From Lachnospiraceae bacterium (GTDB lineage: Bacteria > Bacillota > Clostridia > Lachnospirales > Lachnospiraceae), in assembly GCA_017633935.1 (NCBI GenBank), contig JAGBOJ010000011.1, positions 1-39,037 on the forward strand: a stretch of DNA of 39,037 nucleotides, written 5' to 3'. Shown here one piece after another: positions 14,927-25,200 of this stretch. The notes under the pieces were generated by a model. That model saw only the letters and a list, made by a program, of their open reading frames with translations, did not search any database and was not told the origin of the DNA. Made by a program: the position numbers and the translations under genes. Each line of letters begins with the position of its first letter. Position 1 is the stretch's first letter.

Positions 14927-16533
14927 TTATCCTTCTTTTTCTTCCATATCATATTTATGATAACACCCGCATAAAAAACAGCAGATATAAGCCACGATAT
15001 TTTCTGTACGGGTGTCCCCTTATAATACACTCTTACATAGGAGCTGCCCTTTGGATAGACCCGTGCCTTTCCGTTATTACCGCTGCCGTCGATATATAAG
15101 GGCTCTCCGTTTTCATCACTTGCGGCATATCCTTTATAGTATATGAACGGAACATCCAGATAATCGACATCCTCCGGCACATTTTCCACATAAAGGGTAT
15201 TTTTCACACGGCCGACCTTCAACCCGTTTCCGTCCTCGTCATAAGCCGTATCCTTTGAATAAATAAGCTCATCCCGGTCGGTAACTGTCGCGGGAAGCCA
15301 CTCCCCGCCTATCACCTCGGCGGTAAAGGGTGCATACTCAAAATAGTCGTTTGAATAAGAATAATAAGGCTCCGCCGAATTTTCCACGCAGTTTACCGCG
15401 GTTAAAGACATAGCCGCAAGAACAGTAAGAACAGCCAAAGTGTTTGCGGTATTATTAAGAGACGATCTTCTGATAAATCGGATTATGTAAACCGAATCCG
15501 CAAATGCCAGAAGAGGACCCGCCAGTATAAAAAGCCTCCACGGGAACTGTACAAACGAAAAATGGTTCATAAGTCTGTCCCACGGCAGTATCCCGGTGGT
15601 AAACAATGCCGCAAGCACACCGCTTAAGGCCGCAAAATCCGCAAACCCCATAAGCTCGTCTTCTTTGATCCTTTTTATGAATATCCTTAAAAGAAGCGGC
15701 ACAAAGATTACTGTTCCAAGAGACGGGTCCTTTGTTTCAAAGATATTTCTTATTAAAAGCTTCTCATTGTTCAGGTCAAAGAAAGCCTCCGAGAGCCTGA
15801 AACTTGCGGAAAACATCATTTCAAGCATCGGAAGCACGTAAAACGCTGTCATCAAAGCCACGATCAAAGCCGCAAGGATCAGCTTAACCAAAAGCCTCTT
15901 ATTTTTATATAATCTTTTTATATATACAGCAACCGCCGCTACGCAGAATACGACACAGAAAAAGGTCGTCAGAGTATGACAGAGTATGACCCCTGCCATC
16001 CCGATAATGAGCAGCTGCGGTCTTTTAAACCTGTTGAATATCAGATCGTATATCCCCGCGATCACAAAAGGCACGAAGATCATTGCCGTTATTTCTCCTA
16101 TTGCCCCTCTGGTATAGATATCGTAGATATGATACTTAAAAAGCGTAAAGATCATCGCTGTTATAAGCGAGATATCCGTATCTCCCGATACGGCATATGT
16201 GCAGTAAAGAGCGCTCAGAAAGCCTGCGGTTATACAAAACCCTATAAATATGTGGTACGAAAGGTTAATGCCCACACCGGCCACCCGCAGCAGCGCCGGT
16301 ATATATAAGAAGAGATCCGGATAAAAAAGAGACCCCGCATATCCCGCGCCGCCGAAATAAAGCATATTTATACGCAAAAAAGGCAGACCGTTTAATATTC
16401 CGGTCTTAAGGCTTTCTATCCGCAGCAGATGGTATGCTATGTCGTGTCCTCCGATACAGTTTACGGTAAAAAGAGGAAGACACGCCACGAATACGGTTAT
16501 TATTGAAATGATCTGTATCTGTCTTTTATTCAT
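14923..16533 (-). CDS. Large polytopic membrane protein (YfhO / PTPS-related GT-C-like)
   Basis: About 536 residues long, with 11-13 predicted membrane segments over the first 400 residues. A soluble, probably extracytoplasmic, beta-rich region of about 130 residues follows, then a last membrane helix and a lysine-rich tail (KKKKDK). The N-terminal loop NCIGGHDIAYHLLRIESLKTG resembles the acidic active-site loop of GT-C membrane proteins labelled '6-pyruvoyl-tetrahydropterin synthase-related' or YfhO-like. A lipid-linked sugar transferase is plausible but not shown. I place the start at 16533 (MNKRQIQI) because GAGG lies 7 bases upstream. It overlaps the end of mtaB by 8 bases and the next GT-C gene by 4, so three genes are coupled. 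Confidence 0.65.
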   Translation of the reverse strand: MNKRQIQIISIITVFVACLPLFTVNCIGGHDIAYHLLRIESLKTGILNGLPFLRINMLYFGGAGYAGSLFYPDLFLYIPALLRVAGVGINLSYHIFIGFCITAGFLSALYCTYAVSGDTDISLITAMIFTLFKYHIYDIYTRGAIGEITAMIFVPFVIAGIYDLIFNRFKRPQLLIIGMAGVILCHTLTTFFCVVFCVAAVAVYIKRLYKNKRLLVKLILAALIVALMTAFYVLPMLEMMFSASFRLSEAFFDLNNEKLLIRNIFETKDPSLGTVIFVPLLLRIFIKRIKEDELMGFADFAALSGVLAALFTTGILPWDRLMNHFSFVQFPWRLFILAGPLLAFADSVYIIRFIRRSSLNNTANTLAVLTVLAAMSLTAVNCVENSAEPYYSYSNDYFEYAPFTAEVIGGEWLPATVTDRDELIYSKDTAYDEDGNGLKVGRVKNTLYVENVPEDVDYLDVPFIYYKGYAASDENGEPLYIDGSGNNGKARVYPKGSSYVRVYYKGTPVQKISWLISAVFYAGVIINMIWKKKKDK

Positions 16534-17842
16534 TCCCGACCTCGTTAATCTCAAACAGCATCGTATCACTATCTGCGAATTCTTTAAAGCATCCCTTCAC
16601 TGCCCGGCCGCTTAAAAGCCCCGGCCTCAAAGGAACGGCACCCCTTATATACTCCTTTGTATATCCCGTCATATAAGGTTTTCCGTCTATCATCTCCTCC
16701 TCTTCAAGGAGAAGCTCGTATTCCTTTCCGTCAATATGCCTGCTCATATAATCCCTTTTATTTTCCCTGTTGATTTTAAGCAGTACATCCGATCTCCGTG
16801 CTTTAACGGCCTCCGTAAGCTGTCCCTCCATCCTGTCGGCCACGGTTCCCCTGCGCCTTGAATACTTAAAGATATGAGTCTCATAAAATCCTATCCTTTT
16901 TACAAACTCCACGGTCTCGTGAAATTCCTCCTCGGTTTCCCCCGGAAATCCCGTTATGATATCCGTGGTAATGGCGGGGTCGTTAAAATATTTCCTTAAA
17001 AGCTCCACCCCTTTAAGATATTCCTCTGTCGTATAATGCCGGTTCATCCGCTTAAGTACAGTATCCGACCCGCTCTGGAGAGAAAGATGAAAATGCGGAC
17101 AAAGCTTATCAAGCCCGCATATTTCGGATACGAACTCCTCCGTAATGATATTTGGCTCAAGTGAACTTAATCTGAGCCTCCTTACACTGTCCTGGGCGGC
17201 TGCGCTTGAAATCAGCTTTTTTAAGTCCTCCCCGTCACCGGGTCTGTCAAGTCCGTAGGAACAGATATGTATACCCGTAAGTACTATCTCGTTAAAGCCT
17301 TCCCTTGCAAGCCCGTCTATCTCATTGCAGATATCGCTTATCCTGCGGCTTTTTATCCTGCCTCTGGCATAGGGGATTATACAATATGAACAGAATCTGT
17401 TGCATCCGTCCTGACATTTGACGAAAGCCCTTGTGTGAGGACGGATCTGACCGGTATCATAAGGATTTCCGCTATATTCCTTTATTTCCTGTCCGCTCTC
17501 ATTAAAAAAGGCTGCCAGTATCTCGACTATATTCTCTTTTTCCTCGTTAACCACCGCTATGTCCACTCCGTCGGGAAGAACTCTTTCCTTTCCCCTCGTA
17601 TTTACATAGCAGCCCGCTGCCACCACCACGGCCTCGGGATTTAAGTGCCTTGCCCTGTGAAGAAGCTGCCTTGACTTCCTGTCTGCTATATTGGTCACGG
17701 AACAGGTATTTACTATATAAATGTCTGCCCTTTGGTCAAAGGGCACAATCATATACCCGTTTTGTGACAGTTTTTTCCTCATTATATCTGTTTCATATGC
17801 GTTAACCTTGCAGCCTAAATTGTGAAATGCTACTTTTTTCAT
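16526..17842 (-). CDS. mtaB: tRNA (t6A37) methylthiotransferase MtaB
   Basis: The 438-residue protein is a MiaB-family radical SAM enzyme. It has UPF0004-domain cysteines Cys11 (HNLGCKVN), Cys47 and Cys78, a radical SAM CxxxCxxC motif at Cys147/151/154 (CNRFCSYC), and a C-terminal TRAM-like region. The GCKVN motif distinguishes MtaB from MiaB and RimO. It adds a methylthio group to t6A at position 37 of tRNAs that read ANN codons. The chosen ATG at 17842 (MKKVAFHNLG) matches homologues although it has no clear ribosome site. A GTG at 17884 would add 14 residues. The promoter at 17922-17950 overlaps the divergent HPr-like gene's control region. Two membrane-protein genes are coupled downstream. 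Confidence 0.92.
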   Translation of the reverse strand: MKKVAFHNLGCKVNAYETDIMRKKLSQNGYMIVPFDQRADIYIVNTCSVTNIADRKSRQLLHRARHLNPEAVVVAAGCYVNTRGKERVLPDGVDIAVVNEEKENIVEILAAFFNESGQEIKEYSGNPYDTGQIRPHTRAFVKCQDGCNRFCSYCIIPYARGRIKSRRISDICNEIDGLAREGFNEIVLTGIHICSYGLDRPGDGEDLKKLISSAAAQDSVRRLRLSSLEPNIITEEFVSEICGLDKLCPHFHLSLQSGSDTVLKRMNRHYTTEEYLKGVELLRKYFNDPAITTDIITGFPGETEEEFHETVEFVKRIGFYETHIFKYSRRRGTVADRMEGQLTEAVKARRSDVLLKINRENKRDYMSRHIDGKEYELLLEEEEMIDGKPYMTGYTKEYIRGAVPLRPGLLSGRAVKGCFKEFADSDTMLFEINEVGNE

Positions 17843-17920
17843 TATTTTTTGTATACTTTTATTATTGTCTTTTATTATTTCCACTTCTATTATTAAAGGG
17901 TCATTATGATAGATATATCA

Positions 17921-17950
17921 TATAATATAAGTTATAGGAGGTAATTGCAA
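17921..17950. promoter_or_regulatory. Interleaved divergent promoters of mtaB and the HPr-like gene
   Basis: For the minus strand, TTGCAA (17945-17950), a 17-base spacer and TATTAT (17922-17927) form a good promoter for mtaB. For the plus strand, TATAAT at 17921-17926 is a strong -10 for the HPr-like gene, with a weak -35 (GGGTCA, 17898-17903). The two -10 boxes overlap by five bases, and the mtaB -35 lies directly before the HPr-like ATG. RNA polymerase should not be able to occupy both promoters at once. Confidence 0.6.
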
Positions 17951-18181
17951 ATGAAGACGGTACAGATTTCTTTGAATTCTATCGACAAGGTAAAGTCCTT
18001 TGTAAATGATATCACTAAATTCGATTATGATTTTGATCTGGTTTCCGGCAGATATGTGATCGATGCAAAGTCTATCATGGGAATCTTCAGTCTGGACCTT
18101 TCAAAGCCCATTGACCTGAACATTCATGCAGAAGACAATGTTGATGATGTACTTGAAGTATTAAAGCAGTACACGGTTTAA
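17951..18181 (+). CDS. HPr-like protein lacking the active-site histidine
   Basis: The 76-residue protein has the HPr fold signature at its centre (IDAKSIMGIFSLDLSKPIDL), matching the region around the regulatory Ser46 of HPr. The usual phospho-acceptor motif G-x-H-A-R-P near residue 15 is replaced by a stretch around IDKVKSF with no histidine, so it cannot pass phosphate in the PTS by the standard route. It may be a Crh-like regulator phosphorylated on the serine (inference). AGGAGG lies 9 bases before the ATG at 17951; a TTG at 17945 would be only 4-5 bases away and is less likely. A terminator follows directly. Confidence 0.8.
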   Translation: MKTVQISLNSIDKVKSFVNDITKFDYDFDLVSGRYVIDAKSIMGIFSLDLSKPIDLNIHAEDNVDDVLEVLKQYTV

Positions 18182-18195
18182 TCAATACAATAGTC

Positions 18196-18222
18196 AGGGG
18201 ACGGTTTTCCGTCTCCTTTTTT
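18196..18222 (+). terminator. Intrinsic terminator of the HPr-like gene
   Basis: GGGGACGG pairs with CCGTCTCC (one G-U) around TTTT and is followed by TTTTTT on the plus strand. It lies 15 bases after the stop codon and touches the stop codon of the convergent membrane-protein gene. Confidence 0.85.
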
Positions 18223-19846
18223 ATTTCCGCACATATCCTATAAACAGATCATCCGTGACCTTTTCTATGGTTAACGGGGCATCCTCCCACTCCTTTAAGG
18301 TTTCTGCATTAAAATAATACAGACAGTCACTGTCCGGGTGTCCTGAAAGAGCTCTTTTTTTATATTCCTCAAGCTCCTCATTCACTGCCTCGTCTATGTC
18401 CCTTGCAAAGTAAAATCTGTTCACGGTCTTTTTGTTCAGAGCCGCAAAATACGCATTATTCATCTTAAGATCCCCGTTATCGAAGGTCATTATTATATGG
18501 CTGTAGCTGTCCTTATCGGGACCGTTCCTGTCAAGAAGGCAGAAATATCCGTACTCCCCTGAAAAGATCTCATTTTTTTCCTTAATGTAGGGCGCGACAT
18601 CGGTAAGCTCAAGAGCCACGCAGACAACAAGCAGCACATAGGCTGTTTTTTTCCTTACATACCTGTATATGATACAGATCGATGACAGTATCAGGATATA
18701 TGCGGCAGGCCAGATAAACCTCCCGTTTGAGCGGAATACTCCCCCGAGCTTTTTTACAGGCTGCGGTATAAAGTCCGGGATTATCGTAAAAGTGTTAAGA
18801 TCTGCCTCGGGGAATACGGCTACGGCAACGAACAGAAAAAACATCACCGCCATAAGAAATTTTTTTCTGTGATTTAAGATAAATGCTTTTACGGCTCCTC
18901 CCTGAAAAAGACTCACACACCTTTTTGCAAGGATCACACCTGCGATCACTGCCATAAGCAGTACGCCTATACCCAGATAGCAGAAGCCCTCATACTGGGT
19001 ATCAAATTTATTTTTAAGCGCGGGTAAAAGCCCGTCACCCAGTGAATTAAAAAAGGTGTTAAGGTTTGCATTAAAGCCGCCTATGGCAAAGCCCGCATGA
19101 TTTACCGGAGTGGAAAAGGCTCCGTATAAATAAAGGGAAACCAGAGAAAATACAGCAAACGAAACCGGAGGAATAAAATGCTTTAAGGCGATCCTGTCCT
19201 CCATCATCTCATTTACCGTATCGGATATCAGAAAGACCCCTGCCATCGGCAGAAAATAGGAATGTACCGACACGCACAGAAAACCGAAAAGAGCATATTC
19301 TATCGTGCGTCTTTTAAGGCTTCTCTTTTTTTCCGAAAGGAAATAGAGCATCGCGGCATATATTATAAAATGCGCCGACAGGGAGGTGTGATAATACATC
19401 CTCTGCAGTACCGGATAGCTTAAGATAAAACAGGGGGATAAAAGCAAAGCTGCCGCCTCGTCTCCCGTTACCCTGTATATGAGAAGGGCTGCAAATCCTC
19501 CGTTTAAGGCAAAGGTAAAAAGACCGAACCAGCCGAAAAGCTGGGGTATCTCCGGCAGAGCCCATTTAAAAAGCTTTGCGAGCACACAAAGCCCCGGAAT
19601 GGAATCCGTCCAGACTACGGACATGGTATAGGGATAGGAAAGGGTGTCCATACACCCGAAGGGAAACCCTTTTCCGAATCTCAGATAATGAAGAAATCCG
19701 ATATAGTGCTGCCTTACATCCAGGTCCATCCCCTGTAAGATCCACTCATCATAGCCTATATCTAAAATGGCTGTGCCGTAGGTTAAAAGAAATGCAAAAG
19801 CTCCGATCGCTGCCCCGAAGAAAAACAGCATTTTTCTGTCCTTCAT
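18221..19846 (-). CDS. Polytopic membrane protein, DUF6311-like
   Basis: The 541-residue protein has about 10 membrane helices and a soluble C-terminal region of about 130 residues. The N-terminal part reads DLDVRQHYIGFLHYLRFGKGFPFG and later YPYTMSVVWTDSIPG. These are the conserved acidic and aromatic features I associate with DUF6311, a family of GT-C-like integral membrane proteins often seen near envelope polysaccharide genes. The enzymatic role is unproven. Its ATG overlaps the thiI stop codon as ATGA, so it is the last gene of the purL-nifS-thiI run. It is convergent with the HPr-like gene. Confidence 0.65.
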   Translation of the reverse strand: MKDRKMLFFFGAAIGAFAFLLTYGTAILDIGYDEWILQGMDLDVRQHYIGFLHYLRFGKGFPFGCMDTLSYPYTMSVVWTDSIPGLCVLAKLFKWALPEIPQLFGWFGLFTFALNGGFAALLIYRVTGDEAAALLLSPCFILSYPVLQRMYYHTSLSAHFIIYAAMLYFLSEKKRSLKRRTIEYALFGFLCVSVHSYFLPMAGVFLISDTVNEMMEDRIALKHFIPPVSFAVFSLVSLYLYGAFSTPVNHAGFAIGGFNANLNTFFNSLGDGLLPALKNKFDTQYEGFCYLGIGVLLMAVIAGVILAKRCVSLFQGGAVKAFILNHRKKFLMAVMFFLFVAVAVFPEADLNTFTIIPDFIPQPVKKLGGVFRSNGRFIWPAAYILILSSICIIYRYVRKKTAYVLLVVCVALELTDVAPYIKEKNEIFSGEYGYFCLLDRNGPDKDSYSHIIMTFDNGDLKMNNAYFAALNKKTVNRFYFARDIDEAVNEELEEYKKRALSGHPDSDCLYYFNAETLKEWEDAPLTIEKVTDDLFIGYVRK

Positions 19847-21051
19847 TTATCTTCTTCCCCGGACGAACGCTTCCCGACGATAATGAGCTCATCGTTTTGC
19901 AGCGCCTCTTCAAGCATCTCGTCTATCTTTTCGCTTAAGCTTTCCTCCGAATGCTTGATGACCTTGAGATTCGGCTTTGTCACGGGATGCTTTGCCACAA
20001 ATATAGTGCAGCAGTCCTCATAAGGCTGGATCGAAGTCTCATAGGTGCCTATCTTTTCGGATATATCGATTATCTCCTGTTTATCAAGCCCTATCAGGGG
20101 TCTGAACACAGGCATGGTCTTTACGGCCTCATCCGTCACATAGAGGCTTTTTAAGGTCTGGCTTGCAACCTGTCCTATGGACTCGCCCGTCACCAGTGCA
20201 AGACAATCGTTTTCATTTGCAATGCGCTCTGCTATCTTCATCATGTATCTGCGCATTATTATGGTAAGCTCGTCATGAGGGCATTTTTCATAAATATAAA
20301 GCTGGATGTCCGTAAAGTTTATCACATGCAGATATACCGGTCCGGCATATCTTGATACAAGCTCTGCCAGCTCTACGACCTTCTGCTTTGCGCGTTCCGA
20401 GGTATAGGGCGGCGCATGGAAATATACGGCGTCTATCACCACGCCCCTTTTTGCCGTCATATATCCCGCCACGGGAGAATCTATTCCTCCCGATAAAAGC
20501 AGCATCGCCTTGCCGTTCGTACCTATCGGCATTCCTCCCGCACCGCGGATGACCTTTGAATAGATATTTATCATCTCACGGATCTCGATGTGGATAACCT
20601 CTTCGGGCTCATGCACATCCACACGGGTTTCGGGGAAGGCTTCAAGTATGGCTTCTCCCACGATCGCATCTGCTTCCATGGAATTTAAGGGATACCCCTT
20701 ATCGGCTCTTTTCGTATCCACCTTAAAGGAAAAATCCGTTTTGTCGTAATTATTTCTTATATACTCAACAGCGCTTTTTTTGATGCTTTCTATCGACCTG
20801 TCGGCTATACGCTCCATCGGACAAAATGCCGTGATACCGAATACGTGTCTTAATACATCGACCGTACCGTCATAGTCAAAATCCTCCGGACATTCCACAT
20901 ATACCCTGCCGCTTACCTTTGTAACACCGTAATGACCGTCAAGACGCCTTAAACCGTATTTAATCTGCTGTATCAATGCGTCTTCAAATATATATCTGTT
21001 TTTTCCTTTTACGCCTATTTCGGCATATTTAATCAAAAATGAATGTAACAA
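19843..21051 (-). CDS. thiI: tRNA 4-thiouridine synthase ThiI
   Basis: About 402 residues: an N-terminal ferredoxin-like/THUMP region beginning LIKYAEIGVKGKNRYIFEDAL, then the PP-loop ATPase motif LLLSGGIDSPVAGY. The C-terminal segment (YEDCCTIFVAKHPVTKP) has the catalytic-type cysteine pair but no rhodanese domain, as in Bacillus and clostridia. It adenylates U8 of tRNA and inserts sulfur received from a cysteine desulfurase, and may also serve thiamine synthesis. I place the start at the TTG at 21051 because TTAGGAG lies 8 bases upstream and homologues start here. An upstream ATG at 21111 would overlap the desulfurase gene by 49 bases. It is coupled to the upstream nifS-like gene and the downstream membrane-protein gene. 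Confidence 0.93.
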   Translation of the reverse strand: MLHSFLIKYAEIGVKGKNRYIFEDALIQQIKYGLRRLDGHYGVTKVSGRVYVECPEDFDYDGTVDVLRHVFGITAFCPMERIADRSIESIKKSAVEYIRNNYDKTDFSFKVDTKRADKGYPLNSMEADAIVGEAILEAFPETRVDVHEPEEVIHIEIREMINIYSKVIRGAGGMPIGTNGKAMLLLSGGIDSPVAGYMTAKRGVVIDAVYFHAPPYTSERAKQKVVELAELVSRYAGPVYLHVINFTDIQLYIYEKCPHDELTIIMRRYMMKIAERIANENDCLALVTGESIGQVASQTLKSLYVTDEAVKTMPVFRPLIGLDKQEIIDISEKIGTYETSIQPYEDCCTIFVAKHPVTKPNLKVIKHSEESLSEKIDEMLEEALQNDELIIVGKRSSGEEDK

Positions 21052-21062
21052 CTTTATTTCTC

Positions 21063-22205
21063 CTAACGTCTTGTAAATCTTCTCAGCTGCGGCACTATAT
21101 CCATAAAGCACTGCGAAGCGTAAATCATTTCCTCTTCCGTATTATACCGGCTTAAGGATACCCTGACCGTTGAATCCAGAGCCTCTTTTTTTACCCCGAC
21201 AGCCTTTAAGGTCTCAGAAACTGCCGGTTTATTCGATGAGCAGGCACTTCCCGCCGATACATACACACCTTTTTCCTCAAGCGCATGAAGCAGGACCTCG
21301 GCACGCACACCGTCCACAGTAAGGGATATTATATAAGGTACATCGCCGCCGTTTATATTGAAGCCTTCCAGACCGCTTAATCCGGATAAAAAAGTATCTT
21401 TAAGCGTCTGAAATCTTTTCAGATTGGTTTCCATATTTGCCGCTGCCTTTTTTGCGGCAAGCGCAAAGCCGGCTATCCCGGGCACATTTTCCGTTCCCGA
21501 GCGGAACCCCGACTGCTGGCCTCCCCCGAATATCAGCGGTGAGATATTCGTTTTTTCCTTTACATACAAAAGCCCGACTCCCTTGGGACCGTGCAGCTTA
21601 TGCGCACTTACGGAAAGAAGATCGATATTATTATCCTTCGGGATGAGCTTCAGCTTCCCGAAGCCCTGTATATCATCCACATGGAAAAGGCATCCGGGAG
21701 ACTTCTCCTTTATGATCTTACCTGCCTCCAATACGGGCTCTACTGCTCCGATCTCGTTATTTACATGCATGATCGAGACCAAAAGAGTATCCGGCGTAAG
21801 CTTATCCCTTAACTCGTCAAGGTCAATATGTCCGCTGCCGTCAACCTCAAGGAAATCCGCCTTATAGCCCCGCTCTTCCAGAAATTTCACCGGGCGTGCG
21901 ACTGCGGCATGTTCTATCCTTGTGGTTATTATATGCTTATCCCTGCGTCTGTTGTTTATAGCGGCTCCTATGATCGCGGTATTATTGCTTTCCGTGCCTC
22001 CCGAGGTAAAAAACACCTCTTTTTCACTGCATCTTAAGAGCTTTGACAGCTCACGCACGGCCTCTTTTATATACTGCTGAGCTTCAAAGCCCCTGTGATG
22101 AAGGCTCGAAGGGTTCCCGAAATTTATGACCGATATTTTTTTCATAAGCTCCGCGGCTTCTTCGTCCAATGCCGTTGTCGCGGAATTATCAAGATAACAC
22201 TCCAT
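21063..22205 (-). CDS. Cysteine desulfurase (NifS/IscS family)
   Basis: The 380-residue PLP enzyme has the cofactor lysine in SVSAHKLHGPKG (about Lys203) and the sulfur-carrying cysteine in SAGSACSSNKP (about Cys322). It also has TSGGTESNN, EHAAV and SGTENVPG. It removes sulfur from cysteine as an enzyme persulfide. Because thiI begins 11 bases downstream, it is most likely the dedicated sulfur donor for tRNA 4-thiouridine, rather than the main Fe-S cluster desulfurase (inference). The ATG at 22205 has CCGGAG 5 bases upstream; a GTG at 22211 lies inside the spacing region. The preceding purL stop is 17 bases away. Confidence 0.93.
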   Translation of the reverse strand: MECYLDNSATTALDEEAAELMKKISVINFGNPSSLHHRGFEAQQYIKEAVRELSKLLRCSEKEVFFTSGGTESNNTAIIGAAINNRRRDKHIITTRIEHAAVARPVKFLEERGYKADFLEVDGSGHIDLDELRDKLTPDTLLVSIMHVNNEIGAVEPVLEAGKIIKEKSPGCLFHVDDIQGFGKLKLIPKDNNIDLLSVSAHKLHGPKGVGLLYVKEKTNISPLIFGGGQQSGFRSGTENVPGIAGFALAAKKAAANMETNLKRFQTLKDTFLSGLSGLEGFNINGGDVPYIISLTVDGVRAEVLLHALEEKGVYVSAGSACSSNKPAVSETLKAVGVKKEALDSTVRVSLSRYNTEEEMIYASQCFMDIVPQLRRFTRR

Positions 22206-22222
22206 TATCACTCCGGCTTGGT

Positions 22223-25200
22223 TTACATAAAGTATTCGATTCCCGATTCAAATACCTGCATATCCTGCTCTCCGTAGATATTCTTTGCCACTCCGTCCCC
22301 GATCCTTTCTATGTGAGCCATCTTTCCGAATATCCTTCCGTCCGGTGAAAGTATTCCTTCTATACAGCCGTATGAACCGTTGACATTAAAGTATTCGTCC
22401 ATAGATATATTCCCGTCGGCATCGCAGTAAAGCGTGGCTATCTGTCCGGCCGTTATAAGCCCCTCTATTCTCTCTTTACTTGCCACGAACCTTCCCTCAC
22501 CGTGGGAGGCCGGATCAACATATACCCCTCCGAGTTCGGCATTTAAAAGCCACGGTGACTTGTTCGATACGACTTTTGTGTATACCATCTTTGAAACATG
22601 CCTGTTTATGGTATTAAAGGTAAGTGTGGGAGAATCCTTTGTCTGGCTCTCCGTGATCTGTCCGAAGGGCACAAGTCCCAGCTTTATCAGAGCCTGGAAT
22701 CCGTTGCAGACACCGAGCACCAGCCCGTCCCTGTTGTTTATGAGATCCATAACGGCTTCCTTTATCTTTTCGTTTCTGAAAGCCGTGGCAAAGAATTTTG
22801 CCGACCCGTCGGGCTCGTCACCGGCAGAAAAACCTCCGGGGAACATTATTATCTGGGAATCCTTTATCTCCTTAACATATTCATCCACGGAAGACCTGAT
22901 ATCCTGCGCGGACAGGTTTTTAAATATCCTTATGCTGACCTCGCCGCCGGCCTTTTCAAAGGCTCTTGCGGAGTCATATTCGCAGTTTGACCCCGGAAAT
23001 ACCGGTATAAATACCTTGGGCTTTGCGACCTTGTTCCTGCAGATATGTACCGAAGGGGCATCGCAGAGAATCTCGGGTACTGTTTCCTTTCCCTTATAAG
23101 CCTTTGTGGGAAATACAGGCTCAAGGGTCTTATCGTATGCCTCCTTGATGTCTGAAAGCTTAAGCGTGATTTTTTTATATTTTATCTGCTTTGCTGCTGT
23201 AACCCTTCCTATTTCCATATAGGGAATATCAAGACTCTTTAAACCCTCGGGAGTAACCTCGGCAAGTATGTTGCCGGTCTCCGAAAGAAAGAATTCCTCC
23301 TCTTTAAGACTGTCATTTAAGCTTACTCCCAGAAGATTTCCAAACGCCATCTTTGATATTGCGGGAGCTATACCGTATTCATCAAGCGCATACGCGGAAA
23401 CGATCGCACCCTTTTTAATCGCTTTGGTGATGCCCTTATAAAGCTTTACGGTCTCCTTGTAATCGGGCAGATCATACTTATCGGTCGGTATCGTAAATTT
23501 CACGATGATATTCTTTGCGCTCTTTAATTCGGGTGATATGATATCCTTTCCGTTTGCCACGTCCACGGCAAAGCTTACAAGTGTGGGAGGTACGTTAATA
23601 TCCTCAAAGGTTCCCGACATTGAATCCTTGCCGCCTATCGAGGCCAGACCGTATTCCATCTGTGCGTCAAACGCACCTAAAAGAGCGGAAAACGGCTCAC
23701 TCCAGCGTTTTTTATCATCTGTCATTCTCTTAAAATATTCCTGGAAGGTAAAATGTATCTTTGTCATATCCCCGCCGGCTGCCACGATCTTCGCGATCGA
23801 ATCCGTGACAGCATACACTGCCCCGTGATAGGGACTCCAGCTTGAAATGAACGGATCAAAGCCGTAGGACATAAGCGTGACCGTATCCGTACTTCCCTTA
23901 AGCACGGGAAGCTTTGCCGCCATTGTCTGTATGGGCGTGCTCTGGTACTTCCCGCCGTAAGGCATAAGTACCGTACCCGCTCCTATCGAGGAATCAAACA
24001 TCTCAACGAGCCCCTTCTGCGAGCACTCGTTTAAGCCCGATACCGTTTCAAGCCATTTTTTTCCGATGTCCTTTACCGTTATCTCTTCCCTGAAATAAGC
24101 ATCCTTTTCGGAGGGAGATAAAACCTCTATATTTGTCTCCTGATGGGCACCGTTAGTATTTAAGAAGACTCTTGAGATATCGACTATCTTTTTTCCGCGC
24201 CATTTAAGGACAAGCCTCGGCTCCTTTGTCACTACCGCGACTGTCGTAGCCTCAAGGTTTTCTTCTGCGGCATATTCCATAAATTTCTTTTCATCCCCGG
24301 CTGCGACCACTACCGCCATCCTCTCCTGGGATTCGGAGATCGCAAGCTCCGTACCGTCAAGTCCGGCATATTTTTTCGGAACCTTGTCAAGATCGACCGT
24401 AAGACCCGGCGCAAGCTCTCCTATAGCCACCGACACACCGCCCGCACCGAAATCATTGCAGACCTTTATCAAAAGGCTGACTTCCTTTCGTCTGAAAAGC
24501 CTCTGAAGCTTTCTCTCCGTAGGCGCGTTTCCTTTCTGCACTTCGGCACCGCAGGTATCTATCGAGGCTGTGGTATGCACCTTTGATGATCCCGTCGCGC
24601 CACCGATACCGTCCCTTCCGGTCCTGCCGCCCAAAAGGATAATGATGTCTCCGGGTAAGGCATCTTCTCTTCGTACATTCTTCCTCGGAGCCGCTGCCAT
24701 CACGGCGCCTATCTCCATTCTTTTTGCCACATAGCCCGGATGATATATCTCATGCACATAGCCCGTGGCAAGTCCGATCTGGTTGCCGTATGAGGAATAG
24801 CCCTGCGCCGCGCCCCGTACCAGCTTCTTCTGCGGGAGCTTTCCCTTCAGGGTCTTTGCCACCGGTACTGTAGGGTCTGCGGCACCCGTGATCCTCATTG
24901 CCTGATATACATATGCCCTTCCCGAAAGAGGATCTCTTATGGCACCGCCGAGACAGGTCGCGGCTCCTCCGAAGGGCTCTATTTCCGTGGGATGGTTGTG
25001 AGTCTCGTTTTTAAACATCACAAGCCATTCCTGCTTTTCCTTTTTACCGTTTTCATCCTTAAGCTCGACGGGAACCACTATGGAGCAGGCGTTTATCTCG
25101 TTGCTCTCCTCCATATCCTTAAGCTTTCCCGATGCCTTAAGCTTTCTCATTGCCATCGTCGCAAGATCCATAAGGCACACATATTTGTCGCCGCCTTTTT

